NCBI GenBank assembly: GCA_021202495.1
Contig: JAJQCX010000015.1
Span: 1 to 11,354, forward strand
From: Clostridia bacterium
GTDB lineage: Bacteria > Bacillota > Clostridia > UMGS1883
Direction of reading: 5' to 3'
Length of the DNA: 11,354 nt
Position numbers and translations under genes: made by a program. Shown here piece after piece: positions 7,182 through 11,354 of the stretch. How positions within the stretch are numbered: position 1 is the first letter of the stretch; each line of letters begins with the position of its first letter. A model generated the notes under the pieces. That model saw only the letters and a program-made list of their open reading frames with translations, was not told the origin of the DNA and ran no database searches.

Positions 7182-7210
7182 AGTATATCACGTTTTGAGG
7201 AGAAATGCAA
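7182..7210 (-). promoter_or_regulatory. Sigma-A-type promoter for the miniprotein and CuAO-N gene pair
   Basis: Leftward TTGCAT (-35, 7205-7210), a 17-bp spacer and TATACT (-10, 7182-7187), with TG one base before the -10 (extended -10). Transcription would begin near 7175, giving a leader of about 36 bases before the miniprotein ATG. No terminator is visible between this promoter and the ATPase gene to its right, so some read-through is possible. Confidence 0.75.
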
Positions 7211-7265
7211 TATAAAATATTTTGGGGAAAGGGAGATCGAAAAGGTGCGAAAGAAAAGTGTTTGT

Positions 7266-8624
7266 TTACAGACATATTGCCATGTAGGCGGGAAGATAGG
7301 TTATCCCGTTTTCAATTTTGAGGTTTTTGGGGTGGAGAACATAACATTCGCCGATGCGGGAGGAAAATTTATCCTTGAAGCGTTCGAGAGATGCGGTGGT
7401 GTAATGTTTTGAGGATTTGACTTCGATGGGATAGATTTTGTATTTCATTTTATTGTTGTCGGAAATGATGAAATCTATTTCGATGTCGCTGCGGTGTTTT
7501 TCCTCATTATAGTGAGTGTAAAAATAGAGCTTGTGACCGTTGGCGGTGAGCATTTGAGCGATGACGTTTTCATAGAGCATACCTTCGTTGATTGAAAGCC
7601 GTCCGTTGATGATTTGGCGGTAAAGCTCGGAGTCGGAAAGAGAGTTTTCGTCAAAGGCGTGGCTGAGCAAAAGACCCGTGTCGCTCATATAGCATTTTAT
7701 AAAGCTTCGTTCCTCGTTTAAGGCAAGACCGACGTTTGGGTCGCGTGTGAGGAAACATTCATTGCAAATCATCGAGTTGCCGAGCCAAAAAAACGTGTCG
7801 GAATATTGGTCGATGGCGGAGCCTGCGGCAACGCTGCTGAGGACAACTCTCTTTTCGTGCTTGGAGAGAAAGCCGGGGATTTGGTCGAAAATGGCGAGAA
7901 CTTTTGAACGGTAACGGGTGTTTATTTTGAGAATGTCGTCACGGTAGAGATTTAAAATGTCGCGCTTTTCAACGTCTGCGGCTTGAAAATCCCTGCCGCC
8001 GGAAAGATAGGCGATTACGCTTTTGGGCATACCGCCGACGAGCATATATTGCTTGAAGAGAAGCAGCGCTCTGTCGTGAAGCGAATCCTCAAGCGGACGG
8101 CGCTCGGAAAAGCAGCGTTTGATATATTCGACAATCATTTCCTCGCCCAAAGCGGCGCAAAATTCCTCAAAATCGAGCGGATACATTTTTAAGCGGCGTT
8201 CCTCGGAGGGAATGACGATGTTTTGCACATTTTCGCGAATGGAGATGAGTGAGCCGGTTTCGATATAGTCATAGCGGCCGTCTTTGACGAGATATTTGAT
8301 GAGCTCACGCGCGGGGGGATATTTTTGAACCTCGTCAAATACGATGACGGACTCGCGGGGATAGAGCTTTGTGTTGTATTCAAGGGATAAAACCATGAAT
8401 AAATCGTCTAAGCGGGATTTGTATTTTTCAAACGCATTTATTACATTGTTGGAAACATTGGCAAAGTCGACGATGAGATATGATTTATATTCGTTTTTCG
8501 CAAATTCCTCCACGATTGTGGACTTGCCTATTCGCCGCGCGCCCTCAACGAGGATTGCACGCGAGCCGTTACATTCGTTTTTCCACGAGAGCAATCGAGA
8601 ATATATTTTACGCTTTAATATCAT
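7266..8624 (-). CDS. AAA_14 ATPase with DUF4143 C-terminal domain
   Basis: This 452-residue protein has a Walker A motif GARRIGKS (28-35), Walker B VIVFDEVQ (93-100) and an ETGS segment (122-125) in the sensor-1 position, which together define the AAA_14 domain. The second half (about 220-380) matches DUF4143. The end carries a PD-(D/E)XK nuclease-like signature: Glu352, EIDF with Asp384, and IEVKSS with Glu401 and Lys403. Members are widespread in bacteria and archaea, often as isolated or multi-copy genes; their cellular job is not established. Start: ATG with GAGGTGA upstream at 7-base spacing. It appears to be a single-gene transcription unit with its own promoter. Length and motifs are complete, so it is not a decayed copy. 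Whether the nuclease-like part cuts DNA is unknown. Confidence 0.9.
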   Translation of the reverse strand: MILKRKIYSRLLSWKNECNGSRAILVEGARRIGKSTIVEEFAKNEYKSYLIVDFANVSNNVINAFEKYKSRLDDLFMVLSLEYNTKLYPRESVIVFDEVQKYPPARELIKYLVKDGRYDYIETGSLISIRENVQNIVIPSEERRLKMYPLDFEEFCAALGEEMIVEYIKRCFSERRPLEDSLHDRALLLFKQYMLVGGMPKSVIAYLSGGRDFQAADVEKRDILNLYRDDILKINTRYRSKVLAIFDQIPGFLSKHEKRVVLSSVAAGSAIDQYSDTFFWLGNSMICNECFLTRDPNVGLALNEERSFIKCYMSDTGLLLSHAFDENSLSDSELYRQIINGRLSINEGMLYENVIAQMLTANGHKLYFYTHYNEEKHRSDIEIDFIISDNNKMKYKIYPIEVKSSKHYTTASLERFKDKFSSRIGECYVLHPKNLKIENGITYLPAYMAICL

Positions 8625-8644
8625 AATAAAATCACCTCATGAAA

Positions 8645-8673
8645 AGTATAACACGAAATGCAAAAAAGCGCAA
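8645..8673 (-). promoter_or_regulatory. Sigma-A-type promoter of the AAA_14/DUF4143 gene
   Basis: Leftward TTGCGC (-35, 8668-8673), a 17-bp spacer and TATACT (-10, 8645-8650) with TG one base before it. The -10 box is about 20 bases upstream of the ATG, so the leader is short. The three-copy 33-bp array ends 15 bases upstream of the -35. Confidence 0.7.
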
Positions 8674-8687
8674 GTATAATATCTGTC

Positions 8688-8786
8688 GAAATCTTGCAAT
8701 GCGCAGGATAAACATACACTGAAATCTTGTAATACGCAGAGTAAATGAGTGCTGAAATCTTGCAATGCGCAAAGAAAACGGCGGCT
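8688..8786. repeat. Three tandem 33-bp repeats upstream of the ATPase promoter
   Basis: Units start at 8688, 8721 and 8754 and are exactly 33 bases apart. The conserved part is the first 18 bases, GAAATCTTGCAATGCGCA, with two changes in the middle copy; the last 14 bases of each unit vary. The array lies between the potD terminator and the ATPase promoter. The last unit touches the terminator stem. A spacing near three helical turns puts the conserved cores on about the same face of the DNA, which suits an operator array. That use is inference. Confidence 0.85.
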
Positions 8787-8804
8787 GAGGTTATCAGCCG
8801 CCGT
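8771..8804 (-). terminator. Rho-independent terminator of the pot operon
   Basis: A perfect 11-bp stem (8778-8788 with 8794-8804, core CGGCGGCTGA) closes a 5-base loop and is followed leftward by TTTCTTT. It begins 13 bases past the potD stop codon, the usual place for an operon end. Confidence 0.9.
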
Positions 8805-8816
8805 GGGAGTGGGTTT

Positions 8817-9947
8817 TTAGAATTTTAATTTATTCCAAAGGTTTTGCATGTATTCGCTTGCGTCTTCGGAAAGGGCGCGGAAGGTTTCGGTTTTTGTGGC
8901 GATGAATTCATCGGAGGGGTAGCGGCGGGCGTCGTTTTTGACGTCGTCGTCAAGAAGCTCATACGCGCCGGTGTGAGGCGTGGAATAGCCGATGTACTCG
9001 CAGTTGGCGAGAGCGATTTCCGTTTCGCAGAGGAAATTGATATACATTTCGGCGGCTTCTTTATTTTTCGCGCCCTTGGGGATGCAGATTGCGTCGACGA
9101 AAAGGTTGGTGCCCTCCTCGGGAATAACGTAGTCGAGGTCAGGGTTGCTTTCCATCATCACGACCGCATCGCCGACGTAGTAGGGGGCGAGAGCGGCGCT
9201 GCCGCCTTCCATTTTGTCGAAAATCTCATCCATTACATAGGCTTGAACGACGGGCTGCTGAGATTCCAAAAGCTCGAAGCAGTCGTCAAGCTCGGAAGTG
9301 TCCTCGCTGTTCAATGAAACGCCGAGCATTTCCTGCGCGATGCCGAATGCGTCGCGGGGGTTGTTGAACATGAGAATGTTGCCGGAATATTTTTCGTCCC
9401 AAAGTGCGCTCCAGCTTGTGGGAGCTTCGTCTACCATTGTCTTATTATAGATAAGGCAGACCATGCCCCACGTGTAGGGAACGGAATATTCATTCGTGGG
9501 GTCATATTCGGGATTTTTGTAGTTATCGTCGATATATTTTTCAAAATTGGGAATGTTGGAGAAGTCAAGCTTTTCGAGCATATCATCGTTGATAAGGCGG
9601 GAAATGGTGTAGTCGGAGGGGATGATGATGTCGTAATCGCTGCCTCCGTTTTTGAGCTTGGCGTACAGTTCCTCGTTTGTGGAATACATTTGATAGTTTA
9701 CCTTGATGCCGGTGAGGGCTTCGAACTGCTCGTTGACGTCGAGCATATCCGGCTCGTCAATGCAGAGGTATTCGCCCCAATTGGCAACATTGATGGTAAT
9801 GTTTTGACCCTCAAACCTTGTGTAATCGTATTCGGCGTCGTCCGCTCTCAGATGCTCAAGCGACGAATCCAAGTCGGAGGTGCCGCAGGAGGCAAAAAGC
9901 ATTGCCGAAAGGAGAACGGTGAGAATAAGGGATAAGGTTTTTTTCAT
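8817..9947 (-). CDS. potD: Spermidine/putrescine-binding lipoprotein of an ABC importer
   Basis: PotD is the extracellular substrate-binding part of the polyamine importer; in Gram-positive cells it is held to the membrane by a lipid anchor. The 376-residue protein starts with a lipoprotein signal peptide ending in LFASC, so Cys21 is the likely lipidated residue. The mature part has the PotD/PotF pattern: ITINVANWGEYL, an NEQFEALTGIKVNY strand, SDYDIIIPSDYTISRL, VPYTWGMVCLIYNK, and a GDAVVMM segment in the second lobe. The ATG has AAGGATG about seven bases upstream. It lies last in the operon order potB-potC-potD and ends at a strong terminator. Unusually, 258 bases separate it from potC. Spermidine versus putrescine preference cannot be told from sequence by eye. 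Confidence 0.92.
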   Translation of the reverse strand: MKKTLSLILTVLLSAMLFASCGTSDLDSSLEHLRADDAEYDYTRFEGQNITINVANWGEYLCIDEPDMLDVNEQFEALTGIKVNYQMYSTNEELYAKLKNGGSDYDIIIPSDYTISRLINDDMLEKLDFSNIPNFEKYIDDNYKNPEYDPTNEYSVPYTWGMVCLIYNKTMVDEAPTSWSALWDEKYSGNILMFNNPRDAFGIAQEMLGVSLNSEDTSELDDCFELLESQQPVVQAYVMDEIFDKMEGGSAALAPYYVGDAVVMMESNPDLDYVIPEEGTNLFVDAICIPKGAKNKEAAEMYINFLCETEIALANCEYIGYSTPHTGAYELLDDDVKNDARRYPSDEFIATKTETFRALSEDASEYMQNLWNKLKF

Positions 9948-10205
9948 TTATCAACATCCTTCTTTAAGAATATTTGCAACCCGTATTTTACGGGGTTACA
10001 GCGTGGGAAATCATAGTGAAAATTTTGCAGAGCAAAATTTCGATTTTAAGCGCCTGCGGGCGCGGCGGGCGGAGACAAGCCCCGCCCTTACAATCAAGAC
10101 AGCGAGGAAATCGCATAAAGATGGCTGATTTATGGTTTGGTGGTAGACCGCGGCGGGAGCAAGCCCCCGCCCTACGACCAAGGGTGAATGTTTATCTGTG
10201 AAAAA
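9948..10205. repeat. potC-potD spacer with hairpins and two related GC-rich palindromic units
   Basis: Unit A (10062-10099) and unit B (10150-10183) share GCGGCGGG, a GAGNCAAGCC-type middle and a CCGCCCTNAC-type right end; each can fold with GGGCGG/CCGCCC-type arms. Nearby are an AT-rich hairpin with 9-bp perfect arms and loop AGA (10020-10028 with 10032-10040), a smaller hairpin AACCCGTA/TACGGGGTT (9978-9997), and a GCGCC/GGCGC pair at about 10051-10064. No gene is seen in this stretch. Such CGGG..CCCG units followed by a TAC-like end recur in intergenic DNA of gut Clostridia as far as I recall. None has a T-tract, so they are not standard terminators. Confidence 0.7.
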
Positions 10206-11021
10206 TTAATGGTTTCGGAGTTTTGCGTCTTCCGCTTCGCGGCGGAGGCGTTTGTTGTCGAAGAAATTTTTGACGACAAGAACGATCAGGATTGCAACGA
10301 AAATGAGCGTTGACAGAGCGTTGATGTCGGGATGAATTTTGCGTTTTGTCATGGACTGAATTGTGATGGGCAGCGTGTTGACGCTGCTGCCGGAGTTGAA
10401 ATAGCTGACAACAAAGTCGTCGAGCGAATAGGTGAGCGCCATGATAAAGCCCGAAAAGACGCCGGGCAAAATTTCGGGGATAACCACCTTGAAAAACGCT
10501 CGGTGCGGATTGCAGCCCAAATCCTCGGCGGCTTCGACAAGATTGGGATTCATTTGGCGAAGCTTGGGGAGGACGTTGTAAATCACATAGGGAACGCAGA
10601 ATGAAATGTGTGAAAGAATGAGCGTCACATAGCCGAACTCAAACGGAATGAAATTCATAAAGAGCTTAAAAAGAAGCATCAGCGAAACGCCTGTTATGAT
10701 TTCGGGGTCGACGATGGGAATGTATGTGATATTCATAACAACAGTGCGCGTCGTCTTTTTGAGATTGTTTATGCCGATGGACGCCATTGTGCCCAAAACG
10801 GTGGAAATGACCGAAACAATCACCGCGATGATGATTGTGTTCAAAAGCGAGGTCATGATTGTCTTGTTGGCAAAAAGCGATTCGTACCAGCGCAGCGAAA
10901 AGCCGCCCCACACAACGCGCGAATCGGCGGCGTTGAACGAGAAAACAACGAGCGCCAAGATGGGTATATACATAAAGAGAATGAGAATGCCCATAAATAT
11001 TCTGGAGGAAATACCTTTCAT
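10206..11021 (-). CDS. potC: Spermidine/putrescine ABC transporter permease PotC
   Basis: PotC is one of the two membrane permeases of the polyamine importer. The 271-residue protein has six hydrophobic segments and the cytoplasmic EAA loop EAAEDLGCNPHRAFFKVV (163-180) that docks onto the ATPase PotA. The following SLDDFVVSYFNSG (199-211) is typical of PotC rather than PotB. The length is normal for the family. Its ATG overlaps the potB stop codon in an ATGA arrangement (11018-11021), so translation is coupled, with GGGAGG about ten bases upstream inside potB. The basic, charged C-terminus (KRLRREAEDAK) faces the cytoplasm. The downstream distance to potD is unusually long. Confidence 0.93.
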   Translation of the reverse strand: MKGISSRIFMGILILFMYIPILALVVFSFNAADSRVVWGGFSLRWYESLFANKTIMTSLLNTIIIAVIVSVISTVLGTMASIGINNLKKTTRTVVMNITYIPIVDPEIITGVSLMLLFKLFMNFIPFEFGYVTLILSHISFCVPYVIYNVLPKLRQMNPNLVEAAEDLGCNPHRAFFKVVIPEILPGVFSGFIMALTYSLDDFVVSYFNSGSSVNTLPITIQSMTKRKIHPDINALSTLIFVAILIVLVVKNFFDNKRLRREAEDAKLRNH

Positions 11022-11354
11022 ATGACATTATCCTCCCCGCTGAACTGATTGAAGATCCCCATAATAATCATAACAATGACCATGAGAACCAACGAGAGCG
11101 CCGAGCCGACGTAGGGGTTGTAGACGGTGCCCAAAAACTCGGACTCAATCAAGTCGCCGATGAGCCCTATTGTGGAGCCGCTGAGAAGGCGCGAAATGAT
11201 GAAGGTCGAAACCGACGGCACAAAAACCATTGTGACGCCGCTGTAGATGCCCGGAAGTGAGAGCGGGAAAATGACCTTTCTTATGACATTTGTGCGCGAG
11301 CAGCCCAAATCCTCCGCCGCCTCAATAACGTTTTTGTCAATCTTCGTCATGATT
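11018..11354 (-). CDS. potB: Spermidine/putrescine ABC transporter permease PotB, C-terminal part
   Basis: Only the last 112 or so residues are inside the window; the gene runs off the right edge, and the Met at 11350 is internal, not the start. The visible part has the EAA loop VIEAAEDLGCSRTNVIRKVI, the VPSVSTFIISRLLSG segment typical of PotB, and a last membrane helix (SALSLVLMVIVMIIMGIF). It is the paralogous partner of PotC in the permease heterodimer. The potA ATPase gene is expected upstream, to the right of the window. Confidence 0.9.
   Translation of the reverse strand, partial: IMTKIDKNVIEAAEDLGCSRTNVIRKVIFPLSLPGIYSGVTMVFVPSVSTFIISRLLSGSTIGLIGDLIESEFLGTVYNPYVGSALSLVLMVIVMIIMGIFNQFSGEDNVI

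Noticed and set aside
8688..8786. 33-bp tandem array as a CRISPR array.
   Set aside because: Only three units, a degenerate core, 15-base tails too short for spacers, and no cas gene.
8637..8816. Stop-free leftward frame continuing in phase from the potD stop through the 33-bp repeats (11-residue repeat CALQDFS), as read-through or a small gene.
   Set aside because: A strong terminator lies between, there is no ribosome site or ATG in this frame, and the other two leftward frames are also open here, so openness comes from base composition and repetition.
10062..10183. GC-rich palindromes as the terminator of potBC.
   Set aside because: Neither unit is followed by a T-run in the leftward direction, and the good operon terminator lies after potD.

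Overview
The window looks like a chromosomal segment of a low-to-mid GC Gram-positive bacterium of the class Clostridia, probably an uncultured gut-type lineage. The evidence is strong GGAGG-type ribosome sites, a VanZ-like protein, a CpsB/YwqE-type PHP phosphatase, an AgrC/AgrA-type two-component pair, a copper-amine-oxidase-N domain surface protein, an AAA_14/DUF4143 ATPase and a PotD lipoprotein. The lineage is inferred from gene content only. There is no rRNA, tRNA, insertion sequence or CRISPR array.

Layout. Bases 52-3220 hold a compact rightward operon: an SGNH-type esterase joined in frame to a VanZ-like membrane domain, a PHP-type protein-tyrosine phosphatase overlapping it by 8 bases, and prephenate dehydrogenase (tyrA). 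Everything from 3437 to the right edge reads leftward. The two blocks converge on a 216-bp spacer filled by two copies of an ~89-bp repeat.

Read in their own direction from the right edge, the leftward genes are: the end of potB, potC, a 258-bp spacer with GC-rich palindromes, and potD with a good terminator (polyamine ABC uptake). Next come a three-copy 33-bp tandem repeat placed just upstream of a well-formed promoter and the AAA_14/DUF4143 ATPase gene. After that a second good promoter drives a 42-codon membrane miniprotein gene and a secreted CuAO-N domain protein, ending in a terminator. Last is the LytTR response regulator and GHKL histidine kinase pair.

How the genes relate. PotB, PotC and PotD form one importer, whose ATPase PotA presumably lies off the right edge. 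The regulator and kinase form one signalling pair with no pheromone gene in view. The miniprotein and the CuAO-N protein probably form one envelope-directed transcription unit. The phosphatase and TyrA share an operon but have no obvious shared pathway.

Most of the window is ordinary. The items most worth a second look are the in-frame SGNH-VanZ joint with an internal ribosome site, the unlisted miniprotein gene, the 33-bp array at the ATPase promoter, and the two repeat-filled spacers. I do not see convincing evidence for a wholly new system.
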